Assembly (NCBI RefSeq): GCF_003710985.1
Contig: NZ_RHHT01000060.1
Span: 1-40,451, forward strand
Direction: 5' to 3'
DNA: 40,451 nucleotides
From: Brevibacillus panacihumi
Lineage (GTDB): Bacteria; Bacillota; Bacilli; Brevibacillales; Brevibacillaceae
How positions within the stretch are numbered: the stretch's first letter is position 1; every line of letters starts with the position of its first letter. Shown piece after piece: positions 1 to 9,900 of this stretch. A program made the position numbers and the translations under genes. The notes beneath the pieces are model-generated. The model ran no database searches, was not told where the DNA came from, and saw nothing but the letters and a program-made list of their open reading frames with translations.

Positions 1-8
1 CATAATAC

Positions 9-207
9 GAAAAAGGGAAAAGGCTCCAGGCGGGTTGGGATCTTTGCTAGGGGGTTTCACTGGCCGCCTCCCACTCCAAAGGCGGAACCGCGTCCAAAAG
101 CAGCCGCTTCGAAGAAGCGCATCAAGGTTGGACGCTAAAAACGTGTTCCGCCTTTTCCGTTCCGGCTTGGTCAAGATCCCAAATGCCTTCGCTTTTTTCC
201 CTTTTTC
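9..207. repeat. Palindromic MITE-like element, left copy
   Basis: This 199-bp block folds back on itself as a nested palindrome. Four pairs of arms are exact: GAAAAAGGGAAAA at 9-21 with its complement at 195-207, TTGGGATCTT at 35-44 with 173-182, AAGGCGGAAC at 79-88 with 145-154, and GCGTCCAA at 90-97 with 128-135. About 80 bp of it (roughly 130-210) recurs in inverted orientation at 40371-40451. Terminal inverted repeats, lack of a credible gene and two copies suggest a non-autonomous mobile element or a dispersed extragenic palindrome. No target-site duplication is obvious. The palindromic structure and the second copy are seen directly; the mobile-element reading is inference. Confidence 0.65.
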
Positions 208-274
208 CTCAGCCAGCCTCAGTTGTTTACCAAACCTCACCCTGTGGAATCTCATGGAGTATTTGAAAATCAAA

Positions 275-328
275 AAGCCCCGCAAGCCTTATCAGAGCAG
301 AAAACTCTCTGTCTAGGCAGCGGGGCTT
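275..328 (-). terminator. Intrinsic terminator after glycosyl hydrolase gene
   Basis: Complementary arms AAGCCCCGC at 275-283 and GCGGGGCTT at 320-328 enclose a 36-nt loop. On the minus strand the stem is followed by a run of T (270s), just past the stop codon of the leftward gene at 340. The loop is longer than usual. Confidence 0.7.
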
Positions 329-339
329 GTCCATTTTGC

Positions 340-1965
340 TTAACGGCTGAAATAGTAATTGCGAAGCTCCTGAATCAAGCCAAGTGGATTTTTGCGCAAA
401 TCCTTGGCGCTGAAGAAGATGCTTCCTTTCACTTCTGGATGCATCGTGTTGTAGTTGAGCTGATTGATGATCTCCTGCGCGTTTTGCCATCCGGCTTCAT
501 TGGTTCCCAGCTTGTATGGGGCATGGCCGATGTACAGGGTGACATCTGTGCCGCGCACTTCATTGGCCCACCAGGTGACGAGCTTGTCGTACTGGGCAGG
601 GGCAAAGGACATGCTCCAGTAGATTTGCGGTGTCACATAATCGATCCAGCCCTGCTGAATCCAGGTGCGCACGTCCGCATGCATGTGATCGTACGCGGTA
701 ACGCCGGCTTTGGTGTCCGATCCCGTCTGATCGACAGCCTTGTTGCGCCATACGCCAAACGGACTGATGCCGAATTGCACCTGCGGCTTCACGCTCTTGA
801 TCGATTGGTCGAGCTGTTGTACGAACTGGTTGATATTGTCTCGGCGCCAAGCAGCTTTATCCGTGAAGCCTTTGCTGTTGTACGCCTTGAAGGTAGCGTC
901 ATCAGGGAAGTTGCCATTGGACGGATAGAAGTAATCATCCAAATGAACCCCGTCGATGTCGTAACGATTCACAACCTCCATAATCGTGGCAATAATGTGC
1001 TGACGCGCTTCCGGTATGCCTGGATTGATATATGGCTTGTTGCCGGAATTGACGATCCATTGCGGATGCTGTTTCACGACGTTGTTTGCAGCCAGCGTCT
1101 CTGTCTTGGCATCGGTTGCGGCGCGGAACGGGTTGAACCAGGCGTGGAACTGCATACCGCGACGATGTGTTTCCTCAACCATGAAAGCGAGCGGATCATA
1201 GCCCGGGTCTTTCCCTTGCGTCCCCGTCAAAAACTTGCTCCACGGTACGAGGGTGGAAGGGTAGATCGCATCAGCTGCAGGGCGCACCTGTACGAAGACT
1301 GCGTTCAAGCCCATATTCTGCAGCTCGTCCAGCATTTGCACGTACTCTTGCTTTTGTTTTTCCTGATTCCCGTAGGAACCTGCAGATGGCCAATCCAGAT
1401 TGAAAACGGTGGAAATCCACACGCCGCGCAGGGCAGTCTGTCCGCTAGGCTGGTTTATCGGGGGAGCCGTAATATCCTGCGGCGGCATCGGCTCAGGTAC
1501 AGGTGTCGTTGCGATTGGGTTATTGCCTGTGAGCAAGGTAATGGTCCGGGTAGATTGTTCCCAGCCGACTTGCAGGCCGAGCTGTTCCGAAACGAAGCGC
1601 AGCGGCACCATGGTCCGTCCTCCCCGATTCTCTACCGAGGCATCCAAGCCGATTTGCCCATCGTTCACCAAGGCGAATTTTTGATTCACCTTCATTGAAA
1701 GGACAGTGCCATCCTTGATGATGGTGGCTGTTTGGGACTGTCCATCCCAAAATACCTCTGCACCCAAATTCTCACTGATGACCCGCAGCGGAACCATCGT
1801 GACATTTACCTTTGGGATGATGTACGGGGAGACATCGCTATGTATCTGTTGCCCGTCCAAGAAGATGCTGATCACAGGTGTGTTTTGTGCTTGTGCCGGG
1901 GCGCTTGCTCCCGTGACACAGAGCACGAACAACAGGAAAAAAGAGAACCACTTCCGCCATCTCAT
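340..1965 (-). CDS. Secreted family-10-like glycosyl hydrolase with copper-amine-oxidase-type stalk domain
   Basis: Predicted 541-aa exported enzyme acting on a wall or extracellular polysaccharide; the substrate is unknown. Residues 1-27 form a signal peptide (basic start, hydrophobic core, AQA cleavage region). Residues about 30-146 hold two repeats of the copper amine oxidase N-terminal-like (stalk) fold, seen in the paired TMVPLR motifs at about 56 and 118. A Pro/Thr linker follows, then from LRGVWIS at about 179 to the end a TIM-barrel of the GHL10/DUF187 type (GVWISTVFNLDW, LDDYFYP, ISPFGVWRN, YVTPQIYW). An upstream in-frame start at 2094 is possible, but the ATG at 1965 has GGAGG about nine bases before it and is followed directly by the signal peptide. 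It lies 101 bp downstream of the SH3 protein gene in the same direction, so it may be co-transcribed with the leftward envelope unit, but this is not certain. Confidence 0.85.
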   Translation of the reverse strand: MRWRKWFSFFLLFVLCVTGASAPAQAQNTPVISIFLDGQQIHSDVSPYIIPKVNVTMVPLRVISENLGAEVFWDGQSQTATIIKDGTVLSMKVNQKFALVNDGQIGLDASVENRGGRTMVPLRFVSEQLGLQVGWEQSTRTITLLTGNNPIATTPVPEPMPPQDITAPPINQPSGQTALRGVWISTVFNLDWPSAGSYGNQEKQKQEYVQMLDELQNMGLNAVFVQVRPAADAIYPSTLVPWSKFLTGTQGKDPGYDPLAFMVEETHRRGMQFHAWFNPFRAATDAKTETLAANNVVKQHPQWIVNSGNKPYINPGIPEARQHIIATIMEVVNRYDIDGVHLDDYFYPSNGNFPDDATFKAYNSKGFTDKAAWRRDNINQFVQQLDQSIKSVKPQVQFGISPFGVWRNKAVDQTGSDTKAGVTAYDHMHADVRTWIQQGWIDYVTPQIYWSMSFAPAQYDKLVTWWANEVRGTDVTLYIGHAPYKLGTNEAGWQNAQEIINQLNYNTMHPEVKGSIFFSAKDLRKNPLGLIQELRNYYFSR

Positions 1966-2066
1966 TTTTGCAAATCCTCCAACCTTTTTGTTTTGCTGTA
2001 CATTTCTCCACATGCGGTTAGACGCTTGGAAGGGCGCTTTGTTTCGCCAAGAAGGCAGAATTGGGG

Positions 2067-3848
2067 CTATGGTTCCACAGAGGGCCGAATCCATCCTTGC
2101 GTTCCGTCAAAATCAATCTGCAGCCAGCCGTTCTCTTTGGCGATCACCTGGTAGCCTTCTTCGACTACCTGACCGATGATGGCATATGTGTCGCCAGGTC
2201 CGGCATACACATCATACGTGCGCAAGGCAGGAATATCGGCAGGCTTTCCGCTGTTGGGATCTGTCTGCTGCCCTTCTTCGGCCTGTATGTTCTCGCTGTC
2301 CTGCTCATCCGTCTGCTCCGGTTCATCCTGATCCTCTGCATCGACCAGGTAATCGGCCCATTTTTCCTTGTATACAAGACCGCTCTTCTCCAGGGAGAAG
2401 CGGGCGATTTCATGTTCACCTTCACCGACGGGATTCTTTACGAGAATTTGATCGGGCTGTATAGCTTCCCATCCGTCTGCTTCCAGGTCCCAGCGCTTGA
2501 CGAACATCTTGCGGGACAGATCAGGGACGAGACCGAGGTAGGCATAGGTGCGTTCCTTCCCGGCAGCTTCTACTGTAATGATCGGGCTCTCTTCGCTGCC
2601 CAAAGTATCGGAGAGCGAAAAGATAGCGGATTTGCGATTCAGTGAGAGGGCTTGCTCCAGTTTGACCGCAGCGCCATCTTCATCGAGTGCGGCCATGTAG
2701 AGAACCCCCTCGGCTTCATCCCACCCGACGGCATACACCTGAGCGCCCCAATGATCCACGCCCGTCATGAGTGTATCGAGTGTTTTGTCTGGAAATTGCG
2801 CTTGCAGCAGACGGCCAGGATCATAAGCGATCCAGCGCTTTTCCAGCTCAGTCAAACGCTCGGAGATATCCTCCAGACGGCTTAATTCCTGATACAGCGC
2901 GAGTGCTTTTTCAAAGCGGTTGGAGCGGACAAATTGGTCTGCCTGATGAAACAGGGTTTCAATTTGCCTGTCGATCAACGCCAGCACGTCAGATCGAGAC
3001 GGGAGGATGGATTTTTGCTCACGATAAGCTTTGGCTCTGTTGACGAATTCCGCCAGATCCTGCTCCCGGATCGTCTGATTGATCTCTTCTTTGGCGTAGC
3101 GCTCCAAAAGCGAAATCAGCCATTCCGTAGGAAAGCCTTCCTTTACATAGAGGCGATGACTTTCTGCCAGACTTCCGACGACCTCGTCAAACGTGCCTGC
3201 TTGAGCCAGATCGCGCAGCTTGTTGCGCTCATATTGGAGAAAAAGCGCCTCCAGTTCATTCTGCTTTTTTTCTTTTCCTCCATAATATTCATCCGGAATC
3301 GTTGCCAAGGTATGGATAAACGTCTGGTCGCGGTATTTTTTATGATCGAGGCTTGCCTGTACCTGATCCTTTGCTTCTTTCATCGCTTGCTGATAATACA
3401 TAGCGAACTGATTCTCGATCGCGAGGTTTTGGGCAATTTGCTGGAAAAAGGCAGCGACCTGCTCATTCTCGCGTTGTGCTTGCTGCTGGAGGGAATGGTA
3501 GTTTTGATAGGCCGCCAGGGTCTGTTCCGCTTCTTTTTGTTCAATGGCTATGCGGGCATTCAAAGCTAGCGATTCTAGCTCCAGCCGCACCGTTCCCAAA
3601 CGCAAGAGCAATTGGCTCCATGGCTCGTCTTCGGTGCGAATAGCCTGGATCGCGTCTGCTTGGGAGAAGGCTTCTTCCGCCAGCACCAGGTTTTGCGCCT
3701 CAAAGTACGTTTTGGCTTGCCCGAGCAAGACGGTTTTCTGGTAGCTTCGCGCCAGTTTATATGCAGTCCCGATCAAGGCTATGATTACGAGTACAAGCAG
3801 GATGTTTCGGACCCAGAACGATCTTTGGTAGGGAGAGAAAAGCTTCAT
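2067..3848 (-). CDS. Membrane-anchored helical protein with C-terminal bacterial SH3 domain
   Basis: The 593-aa product has a short basic cytoplasmic N-terminus, one membrane segment at about residues 10-30, a long Gln/Glu-rich helical region resembling TPR or coiled-coil repeats, a beta-rich middle part, an acidic Asp/Glu/Gln linker, and a final SH3-like domain of about 50 residues (YDVYAGPGDTYAIIGQV through GWLQIDFDGTQGWI). This topology puts the SH3 domain outside, where this fold commonly binds peptidoglycan. The ATG at 3848 is chosen because AAGGAGG sits eight bases upstream; the alternative GTG at 3866 would overlap that site. The stop of the preceding gene is 15 bp upstream of the start, so the two are in one operon. 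It is a likely wall-facing part of the divergent tubulin/vWA/GTPase cluster. No characterised homologue is recognised over the full length. Confidence 0.75.
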   Translation of the reverse strand: MKLFSPYQRSFWVRNILLVLVIIALIGTAYKLARSYQKTVLLGQAKTYFEAQNLVLAEEAFSQADAIQAIRTEDEPWSQLLLRLGTVRLELESLALNARIAIEQKEAEQTLAAYQNYHSLQQQAQRENEQVAAFFQQIAQNLAIENQFAMYYQQAMKEAKDQVQASLDHKKYRDQTFIHTLATIPDEYYGGKEKKQNELEALFLQYERNKLRDLAQAGTFDEVVGSLAESHRLYVKEGFPTEWLISLLERYAKEEINQTIREQDLAEFVNRAKAYREQKSILPSRSDVLALIDRQIETLFHQADQFVRSNRFEKALALYQELSRLEDISERLTELEKRWIAYDPGRLLQAQFPDKTLDTLMTGVDHWGAQVYAVGWDEAEGVLYMAALDEDGAAVKLEQALSLNRKSAIFSLSDTLGSEESPIITVEAAGKERTYAYLGLVPDLSRKMFVKRWDLEADGWEAIQPDQILVKNPVGEGEHEIARFSLEKSGLVYKEKWADYLVDAEDQDEPEQTDEQDSENIQAEEGQQTDPNSGKPADIPALRTYDVYAGPGDTYAIIGQVVEEGYQVIAKENGWLQIDFDGTQGWIRPSVEP

Positions 3849-3862
3849 AGCGGGGTCCTCCT

Positions 3863-4801
3863 TCACAAAACGCCGTGGAAGTCAGGATCGAAGGAATGAT
3901 GCGTCTCAATCCTCCGCTTGACGGCTTCCTCCAGGCGTTCCCAACCTCCTTCGTGATGATGGCGGCTGATCATTCTCGCCAGACGAAGCAAGCGCTCCCG
4001 GGGCAGATAGTCGATGTATTCGATAATCAGCTCCTGATACTCGGCTACATAGGCACTCATCCGCAAGGCAGCGCCCGCTATCTGGCCGATGAGCTGCTCG
4101 CCGTTTTCATGCAGCAGAATCTTGCTTTTATACCGATTGACATAATCCAGTACGGAGCGTTTGACCAACTGCGGCTGCACCTTGACTACTTCCCGCAGAT
4201 ACTCGACGAAATCCTTGTCATACGTAGTGGGGAGCAGCGACTCCAGCTCAAGCTCCATGTCTTTGCGCAAAACGAAGTGATTCAGATACATGATTTTGCG
4301 CAGCTTGATCGTATCGGAGTGCAGGAATTGCCCCACTTCCCGAATCTTTTCATAAGCATCCTTGATGCGTTCTTCCTTGACGTCAAAGCCGATCTCTTCC
4401 TGGTGCAAGAGGAGCGACTTTTTGATGGTTTCGGTCTCCTGCGTCAGATAGCGCAAAAAGTCCACGTCTCGTTCATATGCCCCGAATTTTCTCTGCATCA
4501 CAAAAAAGCACACAAACACGAGAATGCCACCGGCGCAGCCGACAGCAAGCTGTGTCAGCGTATCTGCGCAGAGAATGGCCAACAAAACAAAAAGCCCTAA
4601 TAAAAGGAAGCGAGTCTGTACATACCGTCGTGTTACCTTTGCTGCAACCTCACGGATCGGCTGGTATTCGCGGCCGCACTCACTGCAATGCGTATCCCAG
4701 AGGACGTGATACGTATGGCAGCGCGTGCAGGTTTGCAAACGCTCGTAGACGTGAGCGGTCTTCTGCATTTTCCGAAATTGAACGCCAACTCGCTTTTTCA
4801 T
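3863..4801 (-). CDS. Zinc-ribbon membrane protein of the tubulin/vWA/GTPase cluster
   Basis: A 312-aa protein I do not recognise as a named family. It has a cytoplasmic zinc ribbon (CxxC at residues 25-28 and 39-42), then a tight pair of membrane segments at about 65-105 (LLLGLFVLLAILCAD and LAVGCAGGILVFVCFFVM), then about 200 residues of charged helical cytoplasmic domain ending with a His-rich stretch. The start ATG at 4801 has AAGGA six bases upstream and overlaps the stop codon of the 49-aa gene before it (ATGA), predicting translational coupling. Its stop lies 15 bp before the next start. The zinc ribbon echoes the one in the GTPase encoded at 14625, which hints at shared recruitment, but this is inference. 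Confidence 0.7.
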   Translation of the reverse strand: MKKRVGVQFRKMQKTAHVYERLQTCTRCHTYHVLWDTHCSECGREYQPIREVAAKVTRRYVQTRFLLLGLFVLLAILCADTLTQLAVGCAGGILVFVCFFVMQRKFGAYERDVDFLRYLTQETETIKKSLLLHQEEIGFDVKEERIKDAYEKIREVGQFLHSDTIKLRKIMYLNHFVLRKDMELELESLLPTTYDKDFVEYLREVVKVQPQLVKRSVLDYVNRYKSKILLHENGEQLIGQIAGAALRMSAYVAEYQELIIEYIDYLPRERLLRLARMISRHHHEGGWERLEEAVKRRIETHHSFDPDFHGVL

Positions 4802-4947
4802 GGTAGTTCCTTCTTCCTGTTCAACAGGTCGAGAAGATGTTGATCCATTTGGTTTTCAGTGATATTCAGCCGCTTCCATTTCAGAAGTTTGAGAAAGCGG
4901 AAAACAAGCAGCAGCACAGCGGCAGACAGAAGAAAGTAGGTTAGCAT
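4798..4947 (-). CDS. 49-aa single-pass membrane microprotein
   Basis: This short reading frame encodes a hydrophobic N-terminal segment (LTYFLLSAAVLLLVF, residues 2-16) followed by a basic juxtamembrane stretch (RFLKLLKWKRL) and a polar helical tail ending KKELP. The case for a real gene is structural: a strong GGGAGG ribosome site stands seven bases before the ATG, it is the first gene after the divergent promoter region, and its TGA overlaps the ATG of the zinc-ribbon gene in an ATGA junction. The charge pattern predicts an N-out, C-in anchor. It could stabilise or nucleate the membrane complex, or serve mainly to couple translation. No family is recognised. Confidence 0.7.
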   Translation of the reverse strand: MLTYFLLSAAVLLLVFRFLKLLKWKRLNITENQMDQHLLDLLNRKKELP

Positions 4948-4992
4948 AAATTTCCTCCCTCATCTTCTTGTCGAATTTTGCAACAAAAGGCC

Positions 4993-5060
4993 TACCCATA
5001 TCGTAATACGTAATAGGGAGGCAAAAATAGCATTTTTTCTACTAGCACTTCTCAATATAG
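4993..5060 (-). promoter_or_regulatory. Candidate sigma-A promoter for the leftward unit
   Basis: On the minus strand TTGAGA (complement of about 5049-5054), a 17-base A-rich spacer and TGCTAT form a possible -35/-10 pair, placing a start about 70 bases before the 49-aa gene. The -10 is a poor match, so this is tentative. Confidence 0.3.
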
Positions 5061-5080
5061 TGGTAATATTGTCATAATGT
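5050..5080 (+). promoter_or_regulatory. Candidate promoter for the rightward tubulin/vWA/GTPase operon
   Basis: TTCTCA, an 18-base AT-rich spacer and CATAAT lie about 50 bases before the vWA gene. The -10 matches five of six consensus bases and the -35 four of six. The exact perfect repeat TTTGCAACAA occurs at 4977-4986 and 5088-5097, bracketing both promoters, and could be a regulator site. Confidence 0.35.
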
Positions 5081-5124
5081 ACCTCTATTTGCAACAATCT
5101 TAGAACAGTGGAGGGGTTTCACAG

Positions 5125-6918
5125 ATGGTGATGCGATTCGAAAAGCTGCTTCGAAACCTGCTTTGTGTGGCGCTTCTGCTGGGTTCAGTAATGACAGGCG
5201 CGAATCTGGCTTTTGCCGGGACCAGCGGAAGCAACATGGATGCGGTGTTGGTTGTGGATGTCAGTACCTCCATGAACCAAAGCGATAAAAACAAAGTAAG
5301 CAACGAAGCCATGAAGATGTTCGTCGATATGACGTCGATTCAAGCGAACAAAATCGGAATTATCTCTTATACGGATAAAATCGAACGGGAAAAGGCCATG
5401 ATCCAGGTCAATTCCGAGCAAGACAAGAACGAAATCAAGGCGTTTATCGACAGCCTGCAAAAAGGGGCGTACACCGATATTGCAGTCGGCGTAAAAGAGG
5501 CGGTCAAAATTTTGGACGCCGGACGTGATCCTTCCAACTCCCCGATCATCGTCCTTCTGGCGGACGGAAACAACTATCTGAATGCAGCGTCTGGGCGCAC
5601 ACAGGCGATGTCCGATCAGGAATTGCAAGCTTCTATAAAGGAAGCGCAAAGCAAAGGGTATCCCATCTATACGATCGGACTCAACGCCGATGGACAATTG
5701 AACCGTACGACGCTGGAGAAAATCGCGAAGGAGACCAACGGCAAATTCTTCGAGACGAGCACAGCCGACAAATTGCCGCAGATCCTGAGCGAGATTTTTG
5801 CCAACCATCTGAAGCTGAAAGTAGTTCCGATCACCAATTTTACGTCCAACGGCCAGACGCAAGACGTAGCGATCTCCATCCCCAATGCCAATGTGATGGA
5901 AGCCAACATTTCGATCATGTCGCAAAAGGCAGTAGAAGTAAAATTGTTTGATCCTTCGGGCAAGGAAGTACATATCCCTTCCGATCAGGTCCGACTCTCC
6001 CGCTCATCGGCGTATACGATGCTCAAAATCGTCAAGCCGCAGCAAGGCGAGTGGAAGCTGCAGGTAAAAGGGGTGCCGCAGGATAAAATCGACATCAACA
6101 TGATCTTCAACTACGAGCTGCAGTTGGAGATGGAGCCGGTCGCAAGCAAGACGTATCAAGCAGGGGACGTCATCCCTGTAAAAGCAGCTCTGGTCAGCAA
6201 TGGACAGAAGGTAGCAAGCCCGGATCTGTACAGCCAGATGAAGGCTACCCTGCTGGTCCATGATCTCACCGACCAGAAAACGAGTGAAGTAGCCATTACC
6301 AATACCGGCAGCGGTTTTGAAGGTAGCTTTACGATTCCGGCCGATCACAAGTACGAGATCAGTGTTAAGGCAGAGGACAGCAGCTTTTATCGCGAGACAC
6401 AGCCATTGACCATTGACGCATCGGCAGCAGGCAGCGGCACAGCCACTCCGACACCGCCGCCGGCAGGCGAGAATGCTGCGCCTGAAGAGCCGTTCCCGTG
6501 GCTCACAGTCGTCATCGTGGCTCTCGGCGTGATCCTCTTGGCTGCGCTTGCCTTCTATCTGCTGACCGTATGGCGAAAAGCGAATAAAGGCTTTATCGGA
6601 CAGATAGCCATTGAGATTGTCGACGAGGACACCGGGGATAAATCAAACCCGCAATACAAAAAGCTGAATGCATTCAAAGGCAAGGTCAAGCTGCACCAGC
6701 TTTTGCAGTTGGCTCCGGAATTTCAGGAGACCGAGAAAGTGGTGTTCCTTCCCGGCAAAAACGACACGCTGATCATCGAAAACCGCTCTACATGCCGGAT
6801 TGAAAAAGGCGGCAGAGTGCTGGATGTCAGTCAGGGCAAGGAATTGAAGAAAAATGACAGGATCAAGATTTCTCTGTCGAGCGTGAATAAATCCGTATTT
6901 GTAGACTACATCGTCTAG
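5125..6918 (+). CDS. Exported von Willebrand A domain protein with C-terminal membrane anchor
   Basis: The 597-aa protein starts with a signal peptide (residues 1-31, ending LAFAG). A vWA domain spans about 38-230 with a complete metal-ion-dependent adhesion site: DVSTS at 45-49, a Thr in the GAYTD stretch near 118, and Asp in LLADGNN near 147. Beta-rich, Ig-like sequence follows to about 430, then a Pro/Ala linker, a membrane segment at about 457-481, and a cytoplasmic beta-rich tail of about 110 residues. The vWA part is therefore outside and linked through one membrane pass to a cytosolic domain, a layout suited to passing a binding event inward. The ATG at 5125 has GGAGG ten bases upstream. 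It is the first gene of the rightward operon; the next gene begins 13 bp after its stop. Confidence 0.85.
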   Translation: MVMRFEKLLRNLLCVALLLGSVMTGANLAFAGTSGSNMDAVLVVDVSTSMNQSDKNKVSNEAMKMFVDMTSIQANKIGIISYTDKIEREKAMIQVNSEQDKNEIKAFIDSLQKGAYTDIAVGVKEAVKILDAGRDPSNSPIIVLLADGNNYLNAASGRTQAMSDQELQASIKEAQSKGYPIYTIGLNADGQLNRTTLEKIAKETNGKFFETSTADKLPQILSEIFANHLKLKVVPITNFTSNGQTQDVAISIPNANVMEANISIMSQKAVEVKLFDPSGKEVHIPSDQVRLSRSSAYTMLKIVKPQQGEWKLQVKGVPQDKIDINMIFNYELQLEMEPVASKTYQAGDVIPVKAALVSNGQKVASPDLYSQMKATLLVHDLTDQKTSEVAITNTGSGFEGSFTIPADHKYEISVKAEDSSFYRETQPLTIDASAAGSGTATPTPPPAGENAAPEEPFPWLTVVIVALGVILLAALAFYLLTVWRKANKGFIGQIAIEIVDEDTGDKSNPQYKKLNAFKGKVKLHQLLQLAPEFQETEKVVFLPGKNDTLIIENRSTCRIEKGGRVLDVSQGKELKKNDRIKISLSSVNKSVFVDYIV

Positions 6919-6931
6919 GGGGGAAACGAGT

Positions 6932-9900
6932 ATGAAAGCAGTCGTAAGAGAACATATTCAGCAATTGGATGTATCATTGGGCGGGGGGATCGTCAGCGAC
7001 AAGATTCGTGTCGATACCATCGACAACCCCATGCTGGTAATCGGATTGGGCGGTACAGGGATTGACGCCCTGCTCCGTTTGAAATATCAAGTAAACCGAC
7101 GCTTCAAGCTGCCGGTCGATCCGCTCTCGAAGAAGCGCAAGGAGAAGCCGGACAATATCGAATTCATCGCGTTTGAGACCAACGAGCACGACCGCAACAA
7201 AAAATACAAAGGCATCGGACTGGATCCCGTCACCGAATTCGTCCTGCTCTCCAACCCGGAGATCGGCGGTGTCCTGCAAAACCGCAGCATCCTGGAGCCG
7301 TACATCACGGATTGGCTCTCTCCGGAGCTGACGATTACTGACGGAATCAGCGGGGCATCCGGTGTGCGCCAGGCAGGCCGCCTGCTGCTGTTTACCAAAA
7401 TCACGCAAGTTGTCCAGACGATTGAGAAGAAAATCAAAATGCTGACCGAAGGCACAAACAAAAAGCTGACAGTCTTCCTCTTGAGCGGACTTTCCGGAGG
7501 GACGGGAAGCGGCTGCTTCCTCGACATCGCGTATATCGTTCGGGGAATTTTGGAACGCGACTTCGGCAGCGGCGGCGTAGACAAGGTCAACATGCTGGGC
7601 TATCTCTTCACGCCTGACGTCAATCTGTCCAACAAGAGCCTGAGCTCCCATACCCGCGACTACATCATGAAAAACGGCTATGCGGCGCTCAAAGAGCTGG
7701 ACTACTGGATGAACGCCGACGAGCGCATGGAGCGCTTCAAGCAGCAGTACGGCAATGTGCTGAATGTGCAATCACCAATGCCGCCATTCAACCTCTGCCA
7801 CTTGATCTCCGCGACCAACCTGGAAGGCAAGGCGCTGGAGAATGCCTATGACTACTGCATGAACGTGACGGCAGAGAACATCACGAACTTCATGGCGAGC
7901 GAGGAAAAGCGCTCCGGCGAAGAGTTCGCGATTCACGACTACATCAGCAACATCCGCACCAACATCAACCAGATGCCAAAGGCGTATGCGGCGAACTATC
8001 AGTACAACGTGATCGGCGCTTCCTCCGCGGTCCTGCCGATCGAAGAGATGACCACATATCTGGCATACCGCCTGTTTAAAAAGATGGAGAAAATGTTCGC
8101 GGTTGCTCCTACCCAGGAGGACGCGGAGAAATTCGCCCGCAAGCTGGGTATCGACATCGACTCCATCGCCAAGAAATTCGAGTCGCGTGTGCCGGAACCG
8201 CTCCCGGGCTATGAAAACAGCGAGCGGCTGAACTATAGCAACGTGATCAGCCAGCAGGTAGTCAGCGTTGATCACGAGCTGGAGCAAGGCTATCTGGCAA
8301 AAGCCCGCGAGGAATACATCAAGTGCAAAAAGCAGACGCCGGGTGAGATGATGGAGACGTTCCGCGAGATGATTACGCGCGTCTTCCTGCATCCGCAGCA
8401 GGGACCTTTTTACGCATCCCGTCTGATCCACTCGGACAAAGGCTTCTGTCTGATGAAAATGATCTTGTCCTACGTAGAAAGCCTGAAAGCCAATCTGGAG
8501 AGCTTCCCGCGCGAGATCGAGGGTGCGCGCGAGACTGCCATAGAAAAGCTGGGAGACGCACGCAGCGCGTTTATCTCCAAAGAGAAAAAGAAAAACAGCT
8601 ATATCGAAGCAAAGATCAACGAATACCAGCTTTTGGCCGACCAGGAGAAGCTGGAGCAGATGATCGAGTTCTACGAAGAACTGCACCGCCTGTTAAATGA
8701 AGAAAACAATCGCATCTACAGCGTCTTTACCGAGATCCTGAACGCCTTGAACCAGATCTTTGACAAGAACGGCGACATCCTGGTCAACGCGGAAGAAGAG
8801 ATGGATCGCACCGGAAACAAAACATACTACTGGAACATCGTCAGCGTGCCGGACGTCTCCAAGGTGATCGGCAATATCCTGGAACAAAAAGACGCCGACG
8901 ACCTGATCCGCGATTTCACCAGCGAGCTGTTGAAGCATTCGGATCAGTGGGTGAAGGAGCAGGAACTGGACATCGTCACTTCGATTTCCGATTTCCTCTC
9001 GGAGAAATTCGGCGAGCTGATCACCAAATCCATGGAAGAGTTCCTCGTCATCAAATACGGACAGGACGAAACGCTGGATCGCATCGTCGAGCGCAAGATT
9101 GCCAGCAAGCTGGACGAAGAAGCGATTCCGGTCTTCCACCTGAGCAACAATCTTGGCAACATGCACTTCCCTTCCTGGGGCTTCGTATCGGTGCCGCTGA
9201 AAGCGCCGTCGATTCTCAAGGGGATTCGCAACTACCAGGATACCGCCATCAGCGGGTCTCGCTTTACAGTGAAAGAAAGCGAGGTCAAAAACCGCATTTT
9301 CTGGCTGAATACGAAAAACGGGATTCCGCTCTTCGTCTATACGCCGCTCAAGGTATACGAGGAAAGCTACGAGCGCACGATTCTGGATCGGGAAGGGATC
9401 GGCCGTCACCTCGTACAGACGGAGAAGAACAACTGGACCTACCTGCCTTCGCCGATTCCGGAAAAATCCTGGGGCGACACGTACCAGAACGCCCGGATCA
9501 AGGAATACAATGCCAGCATTCGCCAGCTGTTCGACAAGGCCGTGCGCTTTGGCAGCATCCGCGAAAAGGGGCAGGACAGCCAAACAAGCAGCCGTTACGA
9601 ATGCGTCGTGACCAAGCCGTTCGAACTGCCGGCAGCGGACACCTCCAAAATGAGTCCCGGCGAGATCAAGCGCTTGTTGGCTGAGCTGAAGGGACATATG
9701 AAAGACGGCTTGCCGCAAGACTTCCAACGCGATATCTTCGGCAGCATCAACGAAGAGATGGCGAAGGAAAATCTGATTCGCTACCCAGAGCTGATCCGCC
9801 TCATGCAAAACGAGGTGCGCAAATACGAAGCAATCGAGAGCAAAATCCAGGAGTTGGAGCAAATCGTAAACGCCATGCAGGGCGAAGAAGAGCTGCTCAC

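Noticed and set aside
35..316. Possible 93-aa gene at the left end
   Set aside because: It runs through the palindromic element and the terminator of the hydrolase gene; its sequence is explained by those structures.
223..1698. Long plus-strand open frame (491 aa) opposite the glycosyl hydrolase
   Set aside because: It lies antisense to a clear signal-peptide-bearing enzyme with family motifs; its protein is low in recognisable features and has no proper ribosome site.
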